NCBI GenBank assembly: GCA_027371665.1
Contig: DAHXMP010000415.1
Coordinates: 1 to 19,614, forward strand
Direction: 5' to 3'
Length of the DNA stretch: 19,614 nucleotides
From: Bacteroidota bacterium
GTDB lineage: Bacteria > Bacteroidota > Ignavibacteria > Kapaibacteriales > UBA2268
Part shown: in pieces, positions 1-5,924 of the stretch
Position numbering within the stretch: the stretch's first letter is position 1
How the letters are laid out: the number at the start of each line of letters is the position of its first letter
Notes under the pieces: generated by a model
The model's database searches: none
Told to the model about the DNA's origin: nothing
Seen by the model: only the letters and a program-made list of their open reading frames with translations
Made by a program: the position numbers and the translations under genes

Positions 1-39
1 AAATAAGAAATAAAATTTTTTAAATTTTTTAAAATAATA

Positions 40-71
40 TTTGCGTGATATCGTTTTTCTGATTAATTTTG
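40..71 (+). promoter_or_regulatory. Bacteroidota-type promoter of the tetR gene
   Basis: TTTG at 40-43 and TAATTTTG at 64-71 match the -33 (TTTG) and -7 (TAnnTTTG) boxes of Bacteroidota primary-sigma promoters, with a usual 20-nt spacer. The predicted transcription start, a few bases after 71, falls inside the inverted repeat at 71-90, which fits autorepression. Assigned by motif match only. Confidence 0.5.
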
Positions 72-90
72 TTAGTAAACGATTACTTAC
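71..90. promoter_or_regulatory. Candidate TetR operator, copy 1
   Basis: A 20-bp inverted repeat with AGTAA (74-78) and TTACT (83-87) around a 4-nt centre. The outer GT (71-72) and AC (89-90) also pair, and only the 73/88 pair is mismatched. It lies 20 nt before the tetR ATG and overlaps the predicted transcription start. The same half-sites and spacing recur at 719-738 before the first fmdE gene. Small palindromes next to tetR genes are usually the binding site of the encoded repressor. Confidence 0.65.
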
Positions 91-109
91 TATATAAAAA
101 TGGTTAAAA

Positions 110-700
110 ATGATAAGAGAAACAACTGAAATAAGGCAGGAACAAATAAAAAGGGCAGTTCTGGAAATAATAGCAGAACAGGGACTGCACAATGTTTCGA
201 CGAGAAACCTGGCTCAGAAAATCGGTCTTTCCGAAGGAGCTATTTTCCGGCATTTCAAGACAAAGCGGGATATTGTCAAGGCGATTATGGACGATGTCGA
301 AGAAAACCTTGTCGGTTCTCTTAGAAATATCACTCTTAATCCGATAGATGCAGAGCAAAAGATGTTTGATTATCTTTGCGCCAATGTTAAGTACCTTAAA
401 GAAAACCAAGGGGTGACTATTTTATTGTTTTCAGAGGCAACCCACCTTGGCGATAAAGAATTAAAAGAAAAATTAAATCAAATATTATATCAGCAGAAAC
501 AATTTATTATAAAAATTACGAAACAAGGTATCAATGAGGGCGTGTGGGGGAATGAAATAGACCCTGAAGACTTTGCAACAATTTACATGGGCATTCCAAT
601 CACATTCAATATAGAATTTGTTCTGAATAAAAATACTCTGAATACCGATAATTTCTGTAAACGGATGTATGCAATAATCCTAAAAGCACTTAGAAAATAA
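110..700 (+). CDS. TetR/AcrR-family transcriptional regulator
   Basis: A 196-residue protein of normal TetR length. The N-terminal helix-turn-helix spans about residues 8-55; the motif around residues 30-50 (STRNLAQKIGLSEGAIFRHF) is the classic TetR DNA-binding signature, ending in the family's aromatic-His pair and followed by the K-x2-I/L helix-4 start. The rest is an all-helical ligand/dimer domain with no family-specific motif I can name. The ATG at 110 follows a promoter-like sequence and an inverted repeat at 71-90; there is no clear Shine-Dalgarno. The gene is 54 nt upstream of an fmdE-like gene on the same strand, and a matching operator sits in that gap. I infer that it represses itself and the downstream fmdE/permease/porin cluster; the effector is unknown. 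Confidence 0.93.
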   Translation: MIRETTEIRQEQIKRAVLEIIAEQGLHNVSTRNLAQKIGLSEGAIFRHFKTKRDIVKAIMDDVEENLVGSLRNITLNPIDAEQKMFDYLCANVKYLKENQGVTILLFSEATHLGDKELKEKLNQILYQQKQFIIKITKQGINEGVWGNEIDPEDFATIYMGIPITFNIEFVLNKNTLNTDNFCKRMYAIILKALRK

Positions 701-718
701 AAATTTTTATTAATAATT

Positions 719-738
719 GTAAGTAAGTATTTACTTTA
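719..738. promoter_or_regulatory. Candidate TetR operator, copy 2, before the fmdE cluster
   Basis: AAGTAA (721-726), a 4-nt centre and TTACTT (731-736) form a perfect 6-bp inverted repeat. Aligned with the copy at 71-90 it shares GT-n-AGTAA-N4-TTACTT. It lies 16 nt before the fmdE ATG, immediately before the ribosome-binding site. A weak -7-like element (712-719) overlaps its left edge exactly as TAATTTTG does at copy 1, suggesting a second repressed promoter, though I see no good TTTG box about 20 nt upstream. Confidence 0.6.
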
Positions 739-754
739 TATAAGGAGAAATAAC

Positions 755-1387
755 ATGTTTGAATTACCAGAATGGACTTTTGAATTTCACGGGCATCGCT
801 GCCCGTTTATGCCTATCGGCTACCGAATGGGCTCTCTGGCTTTAGAAAAATTAGGTGTTGATAAAAGCCTAAACCACGAAATTCACGTGTTTTCCGAGAT
901 GGGTGTCGTTCATCCTCAGGGATGTATGCAGGACGGAATAATGGCTGCAACCGGAGCCACATTCGGCAAGGGGATGATTGAAAGGCTAAACTACGGCAAA
1001 GTTGCCGCAATTTTTTGGATTCCCGAACACAAATACTCTATCAGAATAGCTTTGAAAAATGAATTTCAAAATAAACTTGCTCCGCATGATTTTTTTAAAT
1101 ATCGTAAACAGGGAATCGAACCGACGGAAATTCCTGAAGATATTAGAACGGATATTATTAATATCGTTTTGAATGCAAATGATGATGAACTGTTTAATGT
1201 TACATTTATACCGAATTATAAATTTATTCCTGTAAAAAGCTCGTTTAACAAAGCGAAATGCGAATCATGCGGCGAGTATGTATTCGAGAGATACCTGAGA
1301 GTAAAGGATGGAAAAAAAGTTTGCATACCCTGCTCTGAAAGAGAGTCGGAAGAAACAGTAGTACATTTACCAAAAATAATTAGGTGA
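755..1387 (+). CDS. FmdE-family protein with C-terminal zinc ribbon, paralogue 1
   Basis: A 210-residue cytoplasmic protein. The FmdE-family core (Pfam FmdE, named after a formylmethanofuran dehydrogenase operon protein) opens with FHGHRC (residues 11-16), whose His and Cys are the family's expected metal ligands. A second conserved block at 53-73 carries C57 and D60 and the G-x-TFGKG sequence, but has Ala (TGAT) where the family usually has Cys (TGCT). A four-Cys zinc ribbon follows (C169, C172, C190, C193; CX2CX17CX2C). Biochemical function in bacteria is unknown; metal binding is the safe statement. An AGGAG site 7 nt before the ATG supports the start. It is the first gene of the operon, 4 nt before the permease. 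Bacteria of this type normally lack formylmethanofuran dehydrogenase and no fmd subunits are nearby, so a methanogenesis role is not implied. Confidence 0.88.
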   Translation: MFELPEWTFEFHGHRCPFMPIGYRMGSLALEKLGVDKSLNHEIHVFSEMGVVHPQGCMQDGIMAATGATFGKGMIERLNYGKVAAIFWIPEHKYSIRIALKNEFQNKLAPHDFFKYRKQGIEPTEIPEDIRTDIINIVLNANDDELFNVTFIPNYKFIPVKSSFNKAKCESCGEYVFERYLRVKDGKKVCIPCSERESEETVVHLPKIIR

Positions 1388-1391
1388 TATT

Positions 1392-2141
1392 ATGTTATAT
1401 ACAATCGTCGCATTGCTGATATTTATAGTTTCCTTCGTTTTTGCAATGCTTGGTTTAGGAGGCGGAATGGTTTATGTACCAATCCTAAAATGGGCGGGAT
1501 TTTCGATGAAAGAGGTAGCTATTCCTTTAGGATTGTTATTGAATGGATTGAATACGCTGCTTGCCTTGATACCTTTTGCAAGAAAAAAGCTTGTTGACTG
1601 GAAAGGCGGTCTCGCAATGGCAGTTGCAGCATTAATATTTTCTCCGTTAGGAGCATACACTTCAAAATTCGTACCTGAAAAGCCTTTAATGATTCTATTT
1701 GCAATTGCTGTTGTTGTAGCGGCAATAAGAACTCTTTGGGCATCGAAGCAGGAAGAACCGGATGCAATAATGCCATTCAAAAAAAGGGCAATTATAGGTT
1801 CAGGAGTAGGAGCATTCGCTGGATTCGCAGGTGGTCTTCTTGGAATAGGAGGAGGTTTCATAATAGCGCCTATACTGATGTGGATGGGTTATAAGACAAA
1901 GGAAGCAGCAGCGACTACAGCATTTGTTGTTACTTTTTCATCATTCAGTGGCTATTTGGGTCATGCAGCAGAGGGCCAGATGAATTGGACTTTAACTATT
2001 ATAGTTATTATAGCCGTAATTATTGCTTCACAACTTGGTGCTATGTTCATGTCATCAAAAGCAAAACCAAAATGGGTAAAACAGATTTATGGTATTGTTC
2101 TTTTACTTATTGCTATAAAATTGATTTGGGGGGTGGTATGA
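1392..2141 (+). CDS. TauE/SafE-family inner-membrane permease
   Basis: A 249-residue, strongly hydrophobic protein with about 7-8 membrane segments. The internal duplication of the TauE/SafE (former DUF81) fold is visible: GLGGGMVYVPIL starting at residue 21 and GIGGGFIIAPIL starting at residue 151. Short basic loops lie around residues 64-70, 116-132 and 222-230. Characterised family members move sulfite, sulfonates or other small organic anions, in either direction; the substrate cannot be read from sequence. It starts 4 nt after the FmdE-1 stop and its TGA overlaps the ATG of the porin-like gene (ATGA at 2138-2141), so translation is probably coupled. The pairing with an outer-membrane pore suggests a single solute route across both membranes. 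Confidence 0.9.
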   Translation: MLYTIVALLIFIVSFVFAMLGLGGGMVYVPILKWAGFSMKEVAIPLGLLLNGLNTLLALIPFARKKLVDWKGGLAMAVAALIFSPLGAYTSKFVPEKPLMILFAIAVVVAAIRTLWASKQEEPDAIMPFKKRAIIGSGVGAFAGFAGGLLGIGGGFIIAPILMWMGYKTKEAAATTAFVVTFSSFSGYLGHAAEGQMNWTLTIIVIIAVIIASQLGAMFMSSKAKPKWVKQIYGIVLLLIAIKLIWGVV

Positions 2142-3124
2142 AAAAAATTGTATTTTTAGTATTAATATTCTTATCAGCCGGTATATTATTAGCCCAGCAG
2201 AAAGTTGATTGGAACGGCTATCTTCAATACCGCTTTTCAGATAATTACCTTGACCAGGCGAACTTTTCAGTTCGTCGGGCTAAAGCATGGCTTTTCGGAA
2301 CTATACCGATTGACACGGGAAGTTCCTGGGGTTATAAGATGCAGGCAATTTTTCATCAGCAGGTCAAATACGAATTTTGGCTTCAGGATGTTTATGCATA
2401 TTACAAGATTAATGGATTTGAAGTAACCGCAGGGCAGTTTGTCCCTGATTTCAGTCTCCAGAGAAAGCAGCCGGATTATGCCATACCGCTTGTCGAAAGG
2501 GCAAATGTAGTTAATTCCCTGGTACCAGCAGGAGAAACACTGGCAAGAGACATTGGCGTTGAAACAAAGGTTGGCAATGATAAAACAGGCTCTTTCAGCC
2601 TCGGTTTCTTCAATGGAAACGGAGCAAACACAATCTCGAATCAAAGAAATTTTCTTTACGTTAACAGGGGCACTCTTTTCCTATTGAATCATTCTGTAAC
2701 AAAATTTGAACTGGGATATAACTTATCTTACCGAAATGCGCATAATCTTCAGTTTTCTAAAATATTCGGTAATAATTATACTTTTACTGGAAATGATTTC
2801 AGGTTCGGCTTTGAGGAAAGGCTAAATCTTGGTGATTTCGAATTACAATCTGAATATATCGAAGCTCATTTGGGAGCAGAAAAAGCTTATGGATATTATG
2901 CCATTACAGATTACAATATTGCCGGTAAAAACTTAATTGCATTATCAGTCGAACAACTTCATGATTTAAATCCAGCAACAAAAGATGAGCCATGGTACAT
3001 TCTGAGTTATACGCATTATTTCGACGGCGACAATATTAAAATTTCTCTCGACAACAGAGTTCAATTTGTAAATAAGAAAACAAATGCATTGACAACGGTG
3101 CAAATGCAGTATTTTTTCAAATAA
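2138..3124 (+). CDS. Outer-membrane porin-like beta-barrel protein
   Basis: A 328-residue protein. The ATG at 2138 is chosen over an in-frame upstream start at 1985, because it begins a clear signal peptide (MKKIVFLVLIFLSAGILLA, cleaved before QQKVD) and overlaps the permease stop. The mature part alternates polar and aromatic residues in beta-strand style (for example GYLQYRFSDNY near the start, VQMQYFF at the end) and resembles phosphate-selective-porin/OprO-OprP-type barrels with a short N-terminal strand and RRAK segment; I cannot fix the subfamily. Predicted location is the outer membrane. It lies between the permease and FmdE-2 (12-nt gap), so it is probably the outer-membrane entry or exit for the same substrate. 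Confidence 0.8.
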   Translation: MKKIVFLVLIFLSAGILLAQQKVDWNGYLQYRFSDNYLDQANFSVRRAKAWLFGTIPIDTGSSWGYKMQAIFHQQVKYEFWLQDVYAYYKINGFEVTAGQFVPDFSLQRKQPDYAIPLVERANVVNSLVPAGETLARDIGVETKVGNDKTGSFSLGFFNGNGANTISNQRNFLYVNRGTLFLLNHSVTKFELGYNLSYRNAHNLQFSKIFGNNYTFTGNDFRFGFEERLNLGDFELQSEYIEAHLGAEKAYGYYAITDYNIAGKNLIALSVEQLHDLNPATKDEPWYILSYTHYFDGDNIKISLDNRVQFVNKKTNALTTVQMQYFFK

Positions 3125-3136
3125 CAGGAGGATTAA

Positions 3137-3742
3137 ATGCAATTAGAAAAAGTATTCGAGGAAGCCTTCAATTTTCACGGGCATAAGTGCTGGGCAAGTG
3201 CAGTGGGTGTACGTGCCGGACTTAAAGCTTTAAAGGTTCTAGGCGTCGAAAGGGCGAAAAATGCAGACGATTTGCACTGCATAATTGAGATAGGCGATAA
3301 TCACGGTGCCCAGTGTTTTGCTGACGGAGTACAGTTCACAACAGGTTGCACACTCGGTAAATTTTCTATTGAAAAAACAGGCTGGGGCAAGTTGGCTTTT
3401 ACACTTATTGATAAAAAAAATCAAAAATCCGTACGGGTTTCGTATAAGCCAACCAGGCACAAGCAGATTGCTCAATCAGCCTTTATGACAAAAAAATCGC
3501 AGGGAATGAAACCTTCGGAGATACCGGAAGATGATGTTTTCGATATGCTTAGAATAATTATTGATGCACCTGACGATGATATATTAACCGTAAGTAAGGT
3601 TGAGGAACGTCCATGGGAAGAATTTGGCGAGATTATGGGTTTGCATCCATGTGATATATGCGGCGAATTGGTTGCTGCGCCCTACTTGAGGGTTGTCGGG
3701 GAAAAGCATGTTTGCATACCATGCTCAGGATATGAAATTTAG
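3137..3742 (+). CDS. FmdE-family protein with C-terminal zinc ribbon, paralogue 2
   Basis: A 201-residue protein with the same layout as paralogue 1: FHGHKC at residues 13-18, second block with C60 and D63, then TGCT with C71 and LGK, and a zinc ribbon with C172, C175, C193 and C196 (CX2CX17CX2C). It keeps the canonical TGCT cysteine that paralogues 1 and 3 lack, but has Phe in place of the last Gly of the usual GKG. A perfect AGGAGG site lies before the ATG. It follows the porin by 12 nt and precedes FmdE-3 by 54 nt. Function is unknown, probably a metal-binding enzyme or sensor working with the neighbouring transport pair. It ends with TAG, showing that TAG is an ordinary stop codon here. 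Confidence 0.87.
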   Translation: MQLEKVFEEAFNFHGHKCWASAVGVRAGLKALKVLGVERAKNADDLHCIIEIGDNHGAQCFADGVQFTTGCTLGKFSIEKTGWGKLAFTLIDKKNQKSVRVSYKPTRHKQIAQSAFMTKKSQGMKPSEIPEDDVFDMLRIIIDAPDDDILTVSKVEERPWEEFGEIMGLHPCDICGELVAAPYLRVVGEKHVCIPCSGYEI

Positions 3743-3796
3743 AGTTGAATTAGTTTCAGCATAATTTATTTTTAAAATATCGATTTAGGAGAAAAA

Positions 3797-4399
3797 ATGA
3801 TTAATCCACAAGAATGGCTAGAATTAGGTCAAAAATTCCACGGGCATAAATGCCCGGCAATGCCTATGGGACTTCGCGTGGGAGCGGCAGCAATGAATGC
3901 TCTCGGCGTGGAGCGTGCGAAAGACGGGCAAATTGTAGCTTTTGTTGATTTGGGCGAAGACCATTGCGCCACCTGCTATGGCGACGGATTGCAGGTGATA
4001 ATGGGTACTACATTCGGCAAAGGCAATATCAAAAAGACACACAAAGGCAAATGGGCTGTTACGCTTGTTGACAGAGCAACCGGTAAGGCACTCAGGGTAA
4101 CACCAAAAGCCAGTGCAATGCTTGCAAATAAGCAAAGCGACTTTTTTAAGGAATACAGGGAAAAAGGCATTCCTGCAAGCCAGGTACCTGCTCATGTTGT
4201 TGACCCTTTAATTGACAATGTTATGAACACTCCGGCAGAGATGCTGCTGGATATTTCATCGGTTTTCGATTACAATCTGGAGCCGAAGAAAGACAGCTTT
4301 GCAGGATTTGTCTGCGAAGAGTGCGGAGAGATGACAGTCGAGGAATATGGCAGAATCAAAGGCGACAAGAAGGTCTGCATTGATTGTGCAAGCAAATAA
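3797..4399 (+). CDS. FmdE-family protein with C-terminal zinc ribbon, paralogue 3
   Basis: A 200-residue protein with FHGHKC at residues 14-19, the second block with C57, C60 and D63, GTTFGKGN from about residue 70 (canonical GKGN kept, TGCT replaced by GTT), and a zinc ribbon with C173, C176, C194 and C197 (CX2CX17CX2C). TTAGGAG before the ATG is a good ribosome-binding site. It is the last gene of the cluster; a strong terminator follows 12 nt after its stop. All three FmdE proteins have the same size and the same zinc-ribbon spacing but differ in core residues. This looks like old duplication with specialisation rather than recent copying. Function unknown. Confidence 0.87.
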   Translation: MINPQEWLELGQKFHGHKCPAMPMGLRVGAAAMNALGVERAKDGQIVAFVDLGEDHCATCYGDGLQVIMGTTFGKGNIKKTHKGKWAVTLVDRATGKALRVTPKASAMLANKQSDFFKEYREKGIPASQVPAHVVDPLIDNVMNTPAEMLLDISSVFDYNLEPKKDSFAGFVCEECGEMTVEEYGRIKGDKKVCIDCASK

Positions 4400-4411
4400 A
4401 TAAATACTGTG

Positions 4412-4454
4412 GGGATGAATTAATTAATCATCGTTAATTCATCCCTTATTTTTT
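4412..4454 (+). terminator. Intrinsic terminator of the fmdE cluster
   Basis: A perfect 12-bp stem (GGGATGAATTAA at 4412-4423 with TTAATTCATCCC at 4434-4445), a 10-nt loop, then a T-rich run at 4446-4454. It lies directly after the third fmdE gene and marks the end of the transcription unit. Confidence 0.85.
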
Positions 4455-4682
4455 CCCGTTAAAGTATAAAATTGAAAATTCCCAAAAAACACGAACAAAA
4501 AAAACATCCTGACAATCACGGTTTTGATTATGACATTTATCGTGACTTTCGACAGGAAGGTTAAAGCCACGGGCTTAGCTTTAGTTGAATCGCTTTACAC
4601 TGTGCTGGCAATAATACCGTTTATCAGAAAATCCGAAGTCAAAAATTATTTATGAAGAAATAGATTAATCCAAAGGTAAACT
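4455..4682 (+). other. Intergenic stretch with possible decayed small gene
   Basis: Between the terminator and the CDF gene there is no long gene. Two short overlapping frames look protein-like: 4472-4564 (TTG start, 30 codons, ending in a charged/aromatic DYDIYRDFRQEG) and 4530-4664 (ATG start, 44 codons, with the hydrophobic ATGLALVESLYTVLAIIPFY). They are in different frames and overlap at 4530-4564, so they could be one small membrane-protein gene broken by a frameshift, or chance. I recognise no family. Confidence 0.25.
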
Positions 4683-5576
4683 ATGTCACATAATCACACA
4701 CAGGGTCAGGAAGAAGTGCAATCGGAAAAGAACCTGATTGCCACTATATTTTTGAATTTCCTGATATCCTTTGCCGAGGTCATCGGAGGACTATTCAGTG
4801 GCAGCTTGTCGCTTGTTTCGGATGCCCTGCATAATTTTAGCGACGGATTCGCAATAATCATTACCTTCATCTCATTAAGACTGAGCAAAAAGCCAAGGAC
4901 TGAAAAATACACTTTCGGGCTTAAACGGGCTGAAATCCTTGCTGCCGTAATCAATTCATCGTCTCTGGTTATCATATCCTTCTTTTTGATTAAGGAAGCA
5001 ATTGAGCGACTTTTCAATCCAAGCCCCATTGAGGGTTCGTTGATGCTCGTTGTCGCTTCGATAGGTTTGGTTGCAAATTTTATTGGTACATTATTGCTAA
5101 AAAAAGGTTCAAAGGACAATTTGAATATGCGAGCCGCATACTTCCATCTACTAAGCGATGCTGTTTCAAGTCTTGCTGTGATCATTGGAGCGGTTTTTAT
5201 AATTTACTTTAGAATTTTCTGGCTCGACCCGATTCTGACAATCCTGATTTCATTATATATTTTGAAGGAAGCCTACGGTATTACAAAGGAAGCAATTGAA
5301 GTGCTGATGATGTCGTCGCCTGTCAATATAGACATAAAAGAGATTCAAAAAGCAATTGAATCTTTGCCAGATGTTGCAAATCTTCACCATATTCACGTCT
5401 GGAAACTAAATGACAAACAAGTTCATTTTGAAGCCCATATCGAAGTAAGGGACAAGCTTATCAGCAAATTGATGCCATTAAAAAAAGAAATCGAGGAAAT
5501 ACTTAAGCATAGGTTTGAGGTTAGCCACACTACTTTACAGTTTGAAATTTCTCAATGCGAAAATGTCCTTGTTTAA
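4683..5576 (+). CDS. Cation diffusion facilitator, zinc-type efflux protein (CzcD/ZitB-like)
   Basis: A 297-residue CDF-family inner-membrane antiporter that exports divalent metal in exchange for protons. The His-rich start (MSHNHTQ) is followed by six membrane helices (about residues 18-205) and a cytoplasmic C-terminal domain (about 210-290). The intramembrane metal site is visible as H50-x3-D54 in helix 2 (DALHNFSDG) and H155-x3-D159 in helix 5 (HLLSDAVSS); the H/D arrangement is that of zinc-type rather than manganese- or iron-type CDFs. The C-terminal domain carries LHHIHVW (residues 234-240) and HFEAHIEV, the usual metal-sensing dimer region. No clear Shine-Dalgarno precedes the ATG. 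It stands alone between a terminator and a 348-nt non-coding gap. Zinc is the likely substrate; Cd or Co are also possible. Confidence 0.92.
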   Translation: MSHNHTQGQEEVQSEKNLIATIFLNFLISFAEVIGGLFSGSLSLVSDALHNFSDGFAIIITFISLRLSKKPRTEKYTFGLKRAEILAAVINSSSLVIISFFLIKEAIERLFNPSPIEGSLMLVVASIGLVANFIGTLLLKKGSKDNLNMRAAYFHLLSDAVSSLAVIIGAVFIIYFRIFWLDPILTILISLYILKEAYGITKEAIEVLMMSSPVNIDIKEIQKAIESLPDVANLHHIHVWKLNDKQVHFEAHIEVRDKLISKLMPLKKEIEEILKHRFEVSHTTLQFEISQCENVLV

Positions 5577-5924
5577 ACAAAGGGGTAAATTTTTTGGTCA
5601 AAAGAAAATCTCTTCGTAATCAATATTGTAAAGATAAAATAATTTAAAGTCATCAAATCCAGCATTAAATCTCTAATTATTTCCTTCAGTTTTGCCGATA
5701 AAAAATTTTTATATAATTTGAATTATCCTTTAAAAATCAATTTTACAGGAATTAAATAATCGAGAATAAAGGATAGAATTTAAAATTTAAGGATAAAAGG
5801 GATATTTTAATAAATATTTAGTTCAAAATGACGATGAAAGGAACAGGTTTTGTATGAAAAATTTTTTTCATAACTTGTAAGATTGATATTAGAAATTAAT
5901 GAAAATTAAAAACAGAATATAAAT
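5577..5924. other. 348-nt AT-rich non-coding region before the cation pump
   Basis: I find no credible gene here. The stretch is very AT-rich, with repeated purine-rich AGGATA words near 5770-5800, a palindrome-like TTGTTTAAACAA over the CDF stop (5569-5580, possible weak terminator) and a 20-nt inverted repeat at 5853-5872. The upstream leader of the P-type ATPase is long for this window, so a regulatory 5' region is possible, but I recognise no named riboswitch. Confidence 0.4.
5853..5872. repeat. Inverted repeat in the P-type ATPase leader
   Basis: TATGAAAAA (5853-5861) and TTTTTCATA (5864-5872) form a perfect 9-bp inverted repeat around TT, ending 52 nt before the ATPase start. The loop is too short for a normal hairpin, so a protein-binding site is more likely than an RNA stem. 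It may also be chance in AT-rich DNA. Confidence 0.35.

Noticed and set aside
1472..1861. Long minus-strand frames under the permease and under other genes (for example 3824-4195, 4706-5185, 15896-16177)
   Set aside because: They lie opposite well-supported genes, have low-complexity or unlikely protein composition and lack start signals; they are shadows of the real frames.
1985..2137. Upstream extension of the porin-like gene from an ATG at 1985
   Set aside because: It would overlap the permease by 157 nt in another frame and bury a perfect signal peptide; the ATG at 2138 gives the signal peptide and a typical ATGA overlap.
3587..3598. GTAAGTAA half-site inside FmdE-2 as a third operator
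   Set aside because: There is no matching TTACT half at the right spacing and it lies within coding sequence; probably chance.
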